64,000 bases of DNA from Desertivirga xinjiangensis (GCF_024436435.1 NZ_JAFMZP010000005.1:62001-126000), one strand, 5' to 3'. Numbered from the stretch's first letter, positions 18,206 through 27,378 are shown. Program-made: numbers and translations. Notes: generated by a model not told the origin, from the letters alone.

Positions 18206-19510
18206 TTAAGAGTGTTTTTTCTTTTTATTCAACTTCGCCTTATACCCTGAACTGAAGTTGTAATTTTTGTTATTGCTCGCTTTTTTCTCGTGAAATGCTG
18301 CGCCTGGGGCCTCTGGGTCAACTGGCTTTGCTTTGGACTTTTTACTGGTATCCTTATCGCCGACCTCTTTCTCTATGATCAGATCTTCAGGAAGTTCGGC
18401 AAGCGGTAATCTTTGTCCTATGACCTGCTCTATCTTCCTCACTTCGCTCAGTTCCAGATCCGTGCAGAAAGTGATGGCAATAGTATCTTCATCCGCCTCG
18501 TCGTTTTTAACAATACGGCTTACAAAGGTTTCCTTTTCTTCAGGGATGTCGAAATGTATCAAAAACGGGATATCGTGTAATGCCGCGGTACCGCCGGCTT
18601 CATTGGCTATCACCAGCACCCGCATGCTTTCGTCCTGCCTGAAATCGTCAATGCTCTTAAAACCGGTCGATTCAAAAAATATAGGATTTAATAGCGCAAC
18701 TTCTCCTCGTATAACCACGTTTAGTTGCTGATAAACTTTTTCGGCGGTTAAGCGTGTATTGACAAATACTACAGCCTTTGGAAAAGTTTCAGCATCTGAT
18801 AGCAGCAGTTTTAACAAATTCAGTTTGGTGCGGAAGTTCGGTACCTGGTAGAGCACCTGTTCATATATTTCTACATCGGCATCCGGCAATTCATCTACCT
18901 CAATAACTGCAGGATCGCGCATAAAAGGATCGATCATCAATTCAAGCCGCTCATGCAGAACTTCAGAAAATATCAGGTGCTGGCAGCGTTGAATACTGTT
19001 AGCCAGTTCAACAACAGGAAGTTGTAATCCCTGTTTTACGATCTGGTGGGCATCATCAACCACCATCACCTGTATCTTATTCAGGTTTAACCCTAGTTTC
19101 AGGTAAATAGCACGGGCCCTGTCCGGACTTGCAACCACAATATCAGCTCCGTCGGCCAGTGCATCCATCTGGCTTTCCGTTCCGGGAGTATTATACAATG
19201 ACACTACTCGTATCGTTGCGTTCTTATTAAGACGCTGGAAAAGCTCAGTTACAGCCAGTACAGCATCTTTGTCGGGTACCAAAACAAGTGCTCTTGGTGC
19301 TTCTTCAACGCCATATTTCAGCTTTGATAGGATTCCGAGTACATAGGCTGTCGTTTTTCCGCTTCCTTCGGGGCCAATGCCTATCACATCCTGGCCACCG
19401 CTGATACGCGACAAGGTATTGTATTGCATTTCCGTAGGGGTTAAAAAGCCTAAATCTGTTATCGACTTCTGAATCTGTTTACTAAGCTTTAATTTTTCTG
19501 GCCACACCAT
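18206..19510 (-). CDS. Degenerate DEAD-box helicase-like protein
   Basis: A 434-residue protein with the layout of a DEAD-box RNA helicase. The Q motif is at about residues 10-32 (GFLTPTEMQ) and Walker A at 46-54 (GPEGSGKTT). Motif II reads VDDAH (151-155) instead of DEAD. Motif III SAT is replaced by SEV (182-184), motif V reads IANEAGGTAALHDI, and motif VI, normally HRIGRTGR, is SRIVKND (331-337). The C-terminal 60 residues are a basic tail ending in KLNKKKKHS. ATP binding may survive, but coupled unwinding is doubtful. It may act as an RNA-binding or ribosome-associated factor. It is divergent from the J-domain gene. Confidence 0.85.
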   Translation of the reverse strand: MVWPEKLKLSKQIQKSITDLGFLTPTEMQYNTLSRISGGQDVIGIGPEGSGKTTAYVLGILSKLKYGVEEAPRALVLVPDKDAVLAVTELFQRLNKNATIRVVSLYNTPGTESQMDALADGADIVVASPDRARAIYLKLGLNLNKIQVMVVDDAHQIVKQGLQLPVVELANSIQRCQHLIFSEVLHERLELMIDPFMRDPAVIEVDELPDADVEIYEQVLYQVPNFRTKLNLLKLLLSDAETFPKAVVFVNTRLTAEKVYQQLNVVIRGEVALLNPIFFESTGFKSIDDFRQDESMRVLVIANEAGGTAALHDIPFLIHFDIPEEKETFVSRIVKNDEADEDTIAITFCTDLELSEVRKIEQVIGQRLPLAELPEDLIIEKEVGDKDTSKKSKAKPVDPEAPGAAFHEKKASNNKNYNFSSGYKAKLNKKKKHS

Positions 19511-19545
19511 TTTGGGATTCTGTATTATTATGCAAAGTAACGGAA

Positions 19546-19579
19546 TTTGAATGAGAGTAGGTTATTATGCTTAATTTTG
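19546..19579 (+). promoter_or_regulatory. Candidate promoter of the J-domain gene
   Basis: TTTG at 19546-19549 and TAATTTTG at 19572-19579 match the Bacteroidota -33 and -7 elements, separated by 22 bases (usual 19-21). The -7 box ends only 10 bases before the ATG at 19590, predicting a very short or absent leader. Confidence 0.45.
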
Positions 19580-19589
19580 AGTTTTCAGC

Positions 19590-20324
19590 ATGACACATTC
19601 GATAAGCAAAATATCCGCTACGGACGATGAGCTTAAAGCTCTGGAACTAGAGACCGAACTTCTAGAAAAAGAGCTCTCGATGCTTGAGTATGAAATAAAT
19701 GCATTCGAATCAGAAATCAGGTCTGCTTTATATGTCCAGATAAAGCGGATAAAGGAGCTCACGGAGAAGTATAAAGGCCTAAAACTTGACAAGAAAAATA
19801 GGCGCCTCGAGCAAAAGAAAAGGGGCAAGAATTACCGGGAGCCTGTAGGGTTGAAGCCAACCAGGCCAGCGCTCAGAGATAGCAAAGGTTCAAACGCATC
19901 AGATCAGCGGGAACTGAAACGCTTATACAAGGAGGCTATTGTGCAGGTGCATCCAGACAAGCTAACAAATGCCGATGAGGATACCACTCAAAGAGCCACT
20001 GCTCTCACCGTTGAACTGAACAAGCTTTATAAGAAAGGAGATCTGGAAGAGCTAAATAGCTTGCATGAACATATTTTAAGTGGAAATGCCATGCAACACG
20101 AACGTTTCAGGGCAGAAACCCTGGCAAGTCCGGCAGCATTGCTTAGTTTTCTAAAAAAGAAGAAGGCAAATCTTATTGGGGAGATAGAAAATCTTAAGAT
20201 GTCGGCGCTTTACCAGGAACTGGCGCTTCAGAAAAGCCATGCAGATTTCATCAACGACTTGCGAATGCAGTTTGAACAACGGATAATTCAACTGGAATTC
20301 AGAACCCGGAAAGCCAAAGATTAA
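19590..20324 (+). CDS. J-domain protein with coiled coil
   Basis: A 244-residue cytosolic protein. Residues about 10-78 form a charged coiled coil (LKALELETELLEKELSMLEY). Residues about 104-160 are a J domain with the Hsp70-activating HPD at 121-123 (VQVHPDKL) and helix III (TALTVELNKLYKKGDLEEL). The last 70 residues are helical again. There is no Gly/Phe region or zinc finger, so it is a class C orphan J protein that should recruit DnaK to a client bound by the helical flanks. It is a single gene, divergent from the degenerate DEAD-box gene, with a promoter that suggests a nearly leaderless message. Confidence 0.8.
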   Translation: MTHSISKISATDDELKALELETELLEKELSMLEYEINAFESEIRSALYVQIKRIKELTEKYKGLKLDKKNRRLEQKKRGKNYREPVGLKPTRPALRDSKGSNASDQRELKRLYKEAIVQVHPDKLTNADEDTTQRATALTVELNKLYKKGDLEELNSLHEHILSGNAMQHERFRAETLASPAALLSFLKKKKANLIGEIENLKMSALYQELALQKSHADFINDLRMQFEQRIIQLEFRTRKAKD

Positions 20325-20444
20325 CTGAAAGATAAAGACCGTTCGTAATATTATTGACACAGTTTATTAAAAACTTTTCTCTAAGAGGCTTTTGTATGTA
20401 ATATTGGAGAAAAATTGATTATTCAAACTCTTAAATCTTTTCAA

Positions 20445-21284
20445 ATGAAACCGAGTACTAAATTAGGTTTAATAGCAGCATTCGCTTTGTTGGCGTCTAC
20501 AGCTATTTCGCAGGTTAAATTGCCGGCAGCAAGTCCTACCCAAACCATTAACCAGGATTTTGCCTTGTCAAACATTTCTATCACTTATTCACGTCCAAGT
20601 GTAAAGGGTCGGGAAATATTCGGACAACTGGTACCTTATGGTGCGGTGTGGAGAACCGGAGCTAATGCCTCCACAAAAATTAAGTTTGGGGAAGAGGTGA
20701 GTATCAATGGAAAAACGGTTCCTGCAGGAGAGTATTCATTGTTCAGTATTCCCGGTGCTAATGAATGGACTTTTATCCTGAGTAAGAATTTAAAAGGCTG
20801 GGGTGCGATGGGCTATAATGATTCTGAAGATTTGTTACGCTTTACCGCTAAACCTCAGGAAATTCCTTTCAGTATTGAAACCTTTACCATGTTGTTTGCT
20901 AATCAAACACAGAATTCGGTGGATGTACAATTACTTTGGGACAACGTGTCTGTAGGCTTTACAGTAAAGGCCGATATCGATTCAAAAGTAATGGCCTCTA
21001 TTGCAGAGGGAATGAAAGGCGATAAGAAACCTTATGCTCAGGCTGCAACATATTACTTTGATAATGGTAAAGATCTTAAACAAGCTCTGACATGGGCAAG
21101 CGAGGCAGTAAAGGCTCAGCCGGATGCTTATTGGCTGGAACACCTTAAAGCTAAGATCCAGTTGAAATTAGGTGATAAAAAAGGTGCAATAGCTTCAGCG
21201 GAAAGCTCAATGAAAAAAGCGGAAGCCCAAAAGAATCCCGATTATGTCGCTTTAAATAAAAAGCTGATAGCTTCAGCTAAATAA
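20445..21284 (+). CDS. DUF2911 domain exported protein
   Basis: A 279-residue exported protein. I use the ATG at 20445 (MKPSTKLGLIAAFALLASTAISQV), which gives a clean signal peptide cleaved after ISQ. The mature protein is the DUF2911 domain (ITYSRPSVKGREIFGQLVPYG, VWRTGANASTKIKF, YSLFSIPGANEWTFILSK) followed by about 80 residues of TPR-like helices (ALTWASEAVKAQPDAYWLEH, LKLGDKKGAIASAESSMKKA). The family is common in Bacteroidota and its function is unknown. It is convergent with the symporter gene with only 9 bases between stops. Confidence 0.88.
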   Translation: MKPSTKLGLIAAFALLASTAISQVKLPAASPTQTINQDFALSNISITYSRPSVKGREIFGQLVPYGAVWRTGANASTKIKFGEEVSINGKTVPAGEYSLFSIPGANEWTFILSKNLKGWGAMGYNDSEDLLRFTAKPQEIPFSIETFTMLFANQTQNSVDVQLLWDNVSVGFTVKADIDSKVMASIAEGMKGDKKPYAQAATYYFDNGKDLKQALTWASEAVKAQPDAYWLEHLKAKIQLKLGDKKGAIASAESSMKKAEAQKNPDYVALNKKLIASAK

Positions 21285-21293
21285 ATGATTTAA

Positions 21294-22994
21294 TTATTTG
21301 CCTGGCACTTCTCTAATGCCGGGCAAATTTCTATTCCGGTTTAGTTCTTCAAACAAAAGTCCGAATACCACTACCAGTACGCAACCCAGCACGTTTAACC
21401 AGAGGTAGGCCATCACTTCAAAGTAATACACTGCACAGATCATTATCTCGGCCAGTACGGCGGCATAAAATACTGCATTTCCACCAATACGTTTTACATA
21501 GAAGGCAACCACGAATATACCCAGAATGGTACCATAAAAAAGAGACCCCAGGATATTAACGGCTTCAATCAGGTTGCCCATTTTTCCGGCGTATAGTGCC
21601 ATTACAATACTTACAATTCCCCAAACCACGGTGCTTGCCCTTGAGAATGACATATAGCTTTGCTCCGAAGCGTTTTTGTTTATCAGCCGTTTGTATATAT
21701 CCACGGCTGTTGTGGAAGCAAGCGAATTGAACGCACTGGCAATAGATCCCATAGAAGCCAGAAAGATAATTGCAATCAACAGTCCAACCAGCCCTTTGGG
21801 CAGGTATTGGGTTACGAAGCTCAGGAAAACATAGTTTGTATCGTTGGTGTTTGCCTGAGGGTTATTCTTTTCCATTAAGTCCAGCGCTTTCCCGCGCACT
21901 GCTTTCAACTCCTGGTCGGCCGCTTTCAGTTCGGCTTTTAACGACGGGCTTTCGATGTCTTTCTCCAAAGCAAGAACCTTTGATTTCCTTACTTCGAATT
22001 TTTCTTTATATTCACTTTCGACCTGTTTATAATCATCAGCGTAGTTCGATTTTTGAATCTGGTTAACTTCGTACTGGTTAAAAAAGACCGGGGGCTGGTT
22101 GTATTGGTAGAAACTAAATACCAGAACTCCAATTAGCAGGATAAAAAACTGCATAGGGATTTTGATCAGGGCATTCATGATCAAACCCAGGCGACTTTGA
22201 TTGACGGAACTTCCGGTTAAGTATCTGCCTACCTGCGACTGGTCTGTACCGAAGTAAGATAGCTGCAGGAAAAAACCACCGATAATTCCGCTCCATACAT
22301 TATATCGGTTGTCCCAGTCGAAATTCCAGTCGATGACATTCATTCTGTCCATGCTTCCGGCAATATGGAGCGCATCTCCGAAACCAACATTTTCTGGCAA
22401 GAGGCTTACTACTACAAATCCTGCGAAGAAGAGGCCTGAAAAGATAATGCTCATTTGAAGAAGCTGGGTGTATGACACTGCTTTGGTGCCGCCATAAACC
22501 GTATAAACGATCACCAGGCCTCCCATAAATAAGGTGGTGTAGGTGCTGTTAATATTGAGAATGGTACTAAGGATAATAGCAGGAGCATAAATAGATATTC
22601 CCGTAGATAAGCCGCGTTGTATCAGAAACAGAAAAGCAGTAAATGCCCTTGTTTTTAAGTCAAAACGTTGCTCGAGGAATTCATAGGCGGTATATACTTT
22701 CAGCTTATGAAAAATTGGAACAAAGGTGATGCAAAGCACGATCATGGCCAGGGGAAGCCCAAAGTAGAACTGTACAAAGCGCATGCCGTCTGAAAAAGCC
22801 TGGCCCGGAGCCGATAAAAAAGTGATGGCACTTGCCTGGGTCGCCATTACGGAGAGTCCTACATGAAACCAGGGAAGGGATTGATTGCCCAGGAAATAGC
22901 CGTCCATATCGCGGGTGCCCCGGCTTTTCCAGATACCATATACAACAATAAGGAGCAGGGTGGCTGCTAATACGATCCAGTCAATGGTGCTCAT
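21294..22994 (-). CDS. Sodium:solute symporter (SSS family)
   Basis: A 566-residue inner-membrane Na+-coupled transporter with about 13 helices. The first helices carry DGYFLGNQSLPWFHVGLSVMAT and SAITFLSAPG, typical of the SGLT-like branch of SSS. Between about residues 300 and 385 there is a hydrophilic insertion with predicted coiled coil (VESEYKEKFEVRKSKVLALE), longer than in ordinary SSS members. The ATG overlaps the stop of the preceding 40-residue membrane peptide (ATGA), and the PIG-L deacetylase is upstream in the same operon. Uptake of a sugar-like or acetylated solute processed by the deacetylase is a reasonable inference. Confidence 0.9.
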   Translation of the reverse strand: MSTIDWIVLAATLLLIVVYGIWKSRGTRDMDGYFLGNQSLPWFHVGLSVMATQASAITFLSAPGQAFSDGMRFVQFYFGLPLAMIVLCITFVPIFHKLKVYTAYEFLEQRFDLKTRAFTAFLFLIQRGLSTGISIYAPAIILSTILNINSTYTTLFMGGLVIVYTVYGGTKAVSYTQLLQMSIIFSGLFFAGFVVVSLLPENVGFGDALHIAGSMDRMNVIDWNFDWDNRYNVWSGIIGGFFLQLSYFGTDQSQVGRYLTGSSVNQSRLGLIMNALIKIPMQFFILLIGVLVFSFYQYNQPPVFFNQYEVNQIQKSNYADDYKQVESEYKEKFEVRKSKVLALEKDIESPSLKAELKAADQELKAVRGKALDLMEKNNPQANTNDTNYVFLSFVTQYLPKGLVGLLIAIIFLASMGSIASAFNSLASTTAVDIYKRLINKNASEQSYMSFSRASTVVWGIVSIVMALYAGKMGNLIEAVNILGSLFYGTILGIFVVAFYVKRIGGNAVFYAAVLAEIMICAVYYFEVMAYLWLNVLGCVLVVVFGLLFEELNRNRNLPGIREVPGK

Positions 22995-23113
22995 GAGTAG
23001 ATGGAGGTGATGAGTGAGAAAATCAGGATCAAAAATACCAGCCAGACGACGATCAACAGGTAGAACTGTTTCCAGGATTTTATGAATGGTGGTAAGCCTT
23101 CTTTGTTGCTCAT
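22991..23113 (-). CDS. 40-residue membrane peptide coupled to symporter
   Basis: ATG at 23113 opens a 40-codon gene: a short cytosolic N-terminus (MSNKEGLPPFIKSWKQFYLL) followed by one membrane helix rich in Ile, Leu and Val and the end TSIYS. Its TGA overlaps the ATG of the sodium:solute symporter by four bases, so the two are translationally coupled. The PIG-L gene ends 57 bases upstream. Small single-helix accessory subunits are known for several SSS and related symporters, and this fits that role. It is below the length usually called automatically. Confidence 0.75.
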   Translation of the reverse strand: MSNKEGLPPFIKSWKQFYLLIVVWLVFLILIFSLITSIYS

Positions 23114-23170
23114 TTAGGTTTCAAGTTTTAAATGGTTTATGCTGGCCCCGCAGAGGCCAGCAATGATCTT

Positions 23171-25612
23171 TTATTTAGATATTAAGTTAACAAACAACCG
23201 GTAAGCGCCTGGTACTCCGGCAGGTAATTGCCTGAAAAATGCAAGCCCGGTATAAACAAACCTTCCTTTACCGTAATTGCCTACAACAAGGGCTCCTTTT
23301 GTTTCAGGTTCACCCTGATCCTTCATGGCCAGCAGGCTTTCATATTTAGCATCGGTGTCCGAAAGATAATAAATGCCACGCTCTTGTATCCATCCGCTGA
23401 AGTCGCTTTCGGTGATCTTGTTCGGATAGTTAAACAGGCGGTGGTTAGGGTTAAGGATATTCACTTTCGTGTCTTCCTCGGTGGTCCGGTCGCGGCTGAT
23501 GGTAAAAGGGTAGGGTCCTATGTCTTTGATCACCAGGGGTTGACTTACATTGTACTGGACCAACAGAACGCCCCCATCTTCAACGTACTTCAAGAGTTTG
23601 TTGTTCATGAACTTCATGCGTGGCTGAACGTTGTAGAGGCGTACTCCCGTTATAATAGCGTCGAAACGGCTTAAGTCTGAATTTAACACCTGGTTCTCAT
23701 TCAAAAGTGTGACCTCATAACCCACCTGCCTTAGCGCTTCTGGAATCAGATCCCCCGCGCCCGGAATGTAGGCGATCTTTTTACCTGCTGTTCTCAGGTC
23801 GAGTTTAACAAGGTTCATTTCTGCTTCCGGAAAGTAAGTAATGGCGGGAATATGATCGTACTGAATTGTTTTGAGTGATTTGGAATAAACGTCACCATTA
23901 AGATGAACTTCCGCCTTTAGCTTAGCGTTTGCTGCAGAAACCTTTGGCTCAATTTGAAATTCGAGGGTTTGTTCATCCGATTTGTCTTTTAATTCAAAAG
24001 GGATTGAAGAGGGCACAGCCTTCCAACCTTCCGGCAAGCCCAATTTAAGATTGCCCTGGCTATTATTTTTTAACGCTTTAAGCTTTACACTAAGGCGCTG
24101 TGGTTTATTATCTGTAAAGATTAATTGTGATTGTTGCAGATTGGCAATGACCGGAGGAGTGATTTCCAGGTTGCGATATACCTCGCCCCGTATAGGGTCT
24201 GTAAACTTATAGACCACCGGTCGCTGAAATGAAATGGTTCTGCCCAGGATAGTCAGCTCGAAACAAACTGAAAGCGGATCAGGATTTTCAGCAAACCCAA
24301 TTTTGGAGCGGTCATTTATTACATACTCGCCAGCCGGATGACTTTGTTCAAGCCAATAGGGCTGAGTTAAACTACTTGCTTTAAGCTCTGTTTCTAAATT
24401 GTTTAAATGATTTTCTGCCAGGATTAAGGATTCCCCCCGAATATTATCGTTTCCCGTGATCCGAATGGAAGGATTTAATCCATAATGCGAGATTGCCTGG
24501 ATCTTTACCTTAATGTTTTCACCCACCGCATAGGAGGGATCGGTTGAATACGCTTCAAACCAGATGCCTGAGGTACAAAGAATTAGCTCTTTAAGGTCCT
24601 TCAGCTTGTCTTTTTTAAGAGCCGAGTCTTCCAGCTTAGTAACCAGCGTATAAAGATCAAGCAGCGCAGGTGTCGATTTCCAGGGGTTTTCGATATCATA
24701 GTCCCTGCTGACCCTATCTGACAGTTCCTGGATAGCGGCAGCTCCAGGTATCCTGGTCCAGTTAATAGCCACCCCGTCTAAAATGTCTTCACTTACTGCC
24801 GGACCTTTCAGCAGTTTAAAATACTCATAAGATTCGCCGCGCTGGCGGGCTACTCCAAAACCCTGCGATTTATGTTGCGAGCGGCTTTCCGAAGCTATTT
24901 CTCCGTAGCTTTTCCCCAAAAGGGCGTTATATTTTCCTACATTTATTTTTAACTGATCTTCGCTGGTGGTATTATTAGTGCCGAAGTTATAAGTGTTCCA
25001 AAAAATTCTTTTTGTTTGCCATACTTTCACCTGTCTCAGTTGATCAGGAAAGCGCAGGGGATCTGCAGCTGCAAGAAAAGCCTCCTGAGCCAGGATAGAA
25101 GAGGCAGCATGATGGCCATGTCCCGCGCGTGAATCGCCGGGGAAACGGGTGATGATCACATCCGGCTGGAACTTCCGGATCACCCATACCACATCGCTCA
25201 ATATGCGTTCTTTATTCCAGATGTTGAAGGTTTCGTCGGACGTTTTAGAAAAACCAAAGTCATTGGCCCTGCTGAAAAATTGTTCTGCACCATCAATTTT
25301 GCGGGCGGCCAGGAGCTCCTGAGTCCTTATCAAGCCCAATTGCTCGGCCTGCTCAGAACCGATAAGGTTCTGCCCTCCATCACCACGGGTTAAAGACAAG
25401 TAACCGGTTCGGAGTTTTCTTTCACCTACCAGGTAGGATAACAGGCGGGTGTTTTCATCGTCGGGATGAGCCGCAATATATAATACGCTGCCCGTAATAC
25501 TGAGCCTCTGAAGACGGTTCTTGATTTCTGATGAGGAAAACTGTGGAGAGGTCTGGCTTTGTGCAGACAATGAAAAAAGCAGCAGGCTGCAGGCGAAAAA
25601 TCTAAACTTCAT
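23171..25612 (-). CDS. PIG-L family deacetylase, multidomain
   Basis: An 813-residue exported protein (signal peptide 1-20, FFACSLLLFSLSAQSQ). The PIG-L/LmbE-type deacetylase domain occupies about residues 40-260, with the metal-binding HPDDE at 49-53 and the later GHGHHAASS histidines. The middle part (about 330-600) is a series of beta sandwiches. The C-terminal 200 residues (KKIAYIPGAGDLIPEALRQV, GRFVYTGLAFFRQLPAGVPG) resemble a ThuA or glutamine-amidotransferase-like fold. It likely removes N-acetyl groups from a sugar-containing substrate outside the cytosol. The downstream membrane peptide and symporter suggest capture of the product. The substrate is unknown. Confidence 0.88.
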   Translation of the reverse strand: MKFRFFACSLLLFSLSAQSQTSPQFSSSEIKNRLQRLSITGSVLYIAAHPDDENTRLLSYLVGERKLRTGYLSLTRGDGGQNLIGSEQAEQLGLIRTQELLAARKIDGAEQFFSRANDFGFSKTSDETFNIWNKERILSDVVWVIRKFQPDVIITRFPGDSRAGHGHHAASSILAQEAFLAAADPLRFPDQLRQVKVWQTKRIFWNTYNFGTNNTTSEDQLKINVGKYNALLGKSYGEIASESRSQHKSQGFGVARQRGESYEYFKLLKGPAVSEDILDGVAINWTRIPGAAAIQELSDRVSRDYDIENPWKSTPALLDLYTLVTKLEDSALKKDKLKDLKELILCTSGIWFEAYSTDPSYAVGENIKVKIQAISHYGLNPSIRITGNDNIRGESLILAENHLNNLETELKASSLTQPYWLEQSHPAGEYVINDRSKIGFAENPDPLSVCFELTILGRTISFQRPVVYKFTDPIRGEVYRNLEITPPVIANLQQSQLIFTDNKPQRLSVKLKALKNNSQGNLKLGLPEGWKAVPSSIPFELKDKSDEQTLEFQIEPKVSAANAKLKAEVHLNGDVYSKSLKTIQYDHIPAITYFPEAEMNLVKLDLRTAGKKIAYIPGAGDLIPEALRQVGYEVTLLNENQVLNSDLSRFDAIITGVRLYNVQPRMKFMNNKLLKYVEDGGVLLVQYNVSQPLVIKDIGPYPFTISRDRTTEEDTKVNILNPNHRLFNYPNKITESDFSGWIQERGIYYLSDTDAKYESLLAMKDQGEPETKGALVVGNYGKGRFVYTGLAFFRQLPAGVPGAYRLFVNLISK

Positions 25613-25682
25613 TAGGCTAAAGTGGTGTTTCGACCCGCAATTTAATGAAGCTGTTTAAATTTCTACGTAAAAATTGGGATAT

Positions 25683-25724
25683 ATTAAGAGAATACTCCCG
25701 TTTAACAGGGATTATTCTCTTAAT
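25683..25724 (-). terminator. Long hairpin terminator
   Basis: ATTAAGAGAATA (25683-25694) pairs perfectly with TATTCTCTTAAT (25713-25724); the stem continues through CTCCC/AGGGA with one mismatch around a seven-base loop. It lies just beyond the stop of the 56-residue gene and before the PIG-L start. It most likely ends the upstream transcript and isolates the PIG-L operon. Confidence 0.7.
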
Positions 25725-25729
25725 AAAAA

Positions 25730-25900
25730 CTATTCCTCATTGAGGATCTTTTCAAGTTTATCTTCTGTGAACACATGCGCGAAGTCATCGCCTTCGATCA
25801 TGATCTTAACATCCGGAGAACCATCTTCCTGGTCTTCCTGAACTATAGCCTCCCTGCCATCATTCGTTTGTACTTTATCGCCAAATTTAAATTTTGCCAT
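25730..25900 (-). CDS. Small acidic SH3/KOW-like protein
   Basis: A 56-residue gene starting at ATG 25900: MAKFKFGDKVQTNDGREAIV and then QEDQEDGSPDVKIMIEGDDF, ending ILNEE. The opening KFKFGDKV-x-T-x-DGREAIV pattern resembles small SH3/KOW-like barrels such as DUF2158 (YodC) proteins. It is followed at once by a strong hairpin terminator, which supports it as a real transcription unit. It is short and was not in the frame list, but codon use and the terminator favour a true gene. Confidence 0.65.
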   Translation of the reverse strand: MAKFKFGDKVQTNDGREAIVQEDQEDGSPDVKIMIEGDDFAHVFTEDKLEKILNEE

Positions 25901-25950
25901 AATACTTCGTTTTACGATAGAACAATAGAGAGCTGCTTAGGTTTTCTAAT

Positions 25951-27378
25951 TCACACTTGAATCCTCTTCCATTTGCCTTTTTTAAACAAAATATATCCGG
26001 CAATGGCGATAGCTGTTTCCGCAACCGGAATGGCAATGAAAACACCTAGGGGCCCCATCTCAAGATACTTAGCCAGGAAATAGGCCAGGGGGATCTGAAA
26101 TAACCAAAATCCAAAGAAATTAATCTTCGTAGGCGTCCAGGTATCTCCGGCACCGTTAAAAGTATTGATCAGGACCATGCCAATACCATAAATTATAAAG
26201 GCTACACTCATAATTTTGAGTGCAGTGCTGGCAACTCTTTGCACATCGAAATCATTTGTAAAGAACGAAATGAAATAAGGCGCAGCCACGAAAGTGAACA
26301 AGGTAACCAGCGCCATAAAAACTACAATATATTTTGCAGTTTTAAATACCGATTGCTCTGCTCTATCCACTTGTTTTGCTCCGAGGTTTTGTCCAACCAA
26401 TGTAGACACAGCATTGCTCAATCCCCATGCGGGCAGCATAAAAAACATCATGATACGTAAGGCTGTCTGATACCCGGCAGATCCTGTGTCGCCACCGGTA
26501 GTGGCAACAAGCTGTGCAAGAAAGATCCAGCTGCATGAAGCAATTACGAACTGAAAGATACCGGGTGCTGCTATCTTAAGGAGCGCCTTAATCTGTAGCC
26601 AATCAGGCCACAGGTACTGGAAGTGCATTCTGAAGGCACTTTTTGCGTAGAATAGATGATACAGCTGGTAACAAACACCTAAACCACGTCCAATGGTGGT
26701 TGCAATGGCCGCACCGGTAAGACCAAAGGCAGGTACAGGCCCAAAACCATTAATTAAGATAGGGCATAAGATGATATTAGCCAGGTTAGCAAGCCACAAA
26801 CTCTTCATGGCGATAACGGCGTTTCCGGCCCCTCTGAAGATACCGTTGATTAGAAACAACAGCATGATAATGATACTGCCTCCCAGCATGATCTGCATGA
26901 ATAAAGTGCCCTGCTGAGCAACATCGTTTGATGCACCCATCAGTTTTAATATTTTGGTGGCGTATACAATTCCCAGAATACTGATGATAACATTAACGAT
27001 TATCGCAATAAGTATACATTGCATCCCGGCTTTTGCGGCTGCAACCGGATCTTTTTCCCCAATCCGACGGGCAACAACAGCGGTTGCTGCCATACTTAAA
27101 CCGATAGCAAGCGAATAGATCACAGTGAGAACAGATTCCGTAAGGCCGACCGTTTGAATGGCTGCACTGCTATTGTGTAAATGTCCAACGAAATAAAGGT
27201 CTACCAGGGCAAAAACAGATTCCATAGACATTTCGAGCATCATAGGAATTGCAAGTAAGATCACGGCCCGGCGAATGCTCACCTGCGTATAATCGATTTC
27301 CTCTCCACGCAGGGAAAGTTTAATGGCTGAATAAAAATCAGATAGTTTACCCAGTAAGAATGATCTGGATGATAACAT
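25951..27378 (-). CDS. MATE family efflux transporter
   Basis: A 475-residue inner-membrane protein with about 12 helices in two homologous halves. The first half has ILLAIPMMLEMSMESVFALV DLYFVGHL and the second GIFQFVIASCSWIFLAQLVATTGG and SNAVSTLVGQNLGAKQVDRA, characteristic of MATE multidrug/toxin exporters driven by Na+ or H+. The cytosolic N-terminal 30 residues (ending YTQVSIRRA) are ordinary for the NorM/DinF-like branch. It stands alone; about 500 bases without a gene lie upstream. The substrate is not inferable. Confidence 0.93.
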   Translation of the reverse strand: MLSSRSFLLGKLSDFYSAIKLSLRGEEIDYTQVSIRRAVILLAIPMMLEMSMESVFALVDLYFVGHLHNSSAAIQTVGLTESVLTVIYSLAIGLSMAATAVVARRIGEKDPVAAAKAGMQCILIAIIVNVIISILGIVYATKILKLMGASNDVAQQGTLFMQIMLGGSIIIMLLFLINGIFRGAGNAVIAMKSLWLANLANIILCPILINGFGPVPAFGLTGAAIATTIGRGLGVCYQLYHLFYAKSAFRMHFQYLWPDWLQIKALLKIAAPGIFQFVIASCSWIFLAQLVATTGGDTGSAGYQTALRIMMFFMLPAWGLSNAVSTLVGQNLGAKQVDRAEQSVFKTAKYIVVFMALVTLFTFVAAPYFISFFTNDFDVQRVASTALKIMSVAFIIYGIGMVLINTFNGAGDTWTPTKINFFGFWLFQIPLAYFLAKYLEMGPLGVFIAIPVAETAIAIAGYILFKKGKWKRIQV

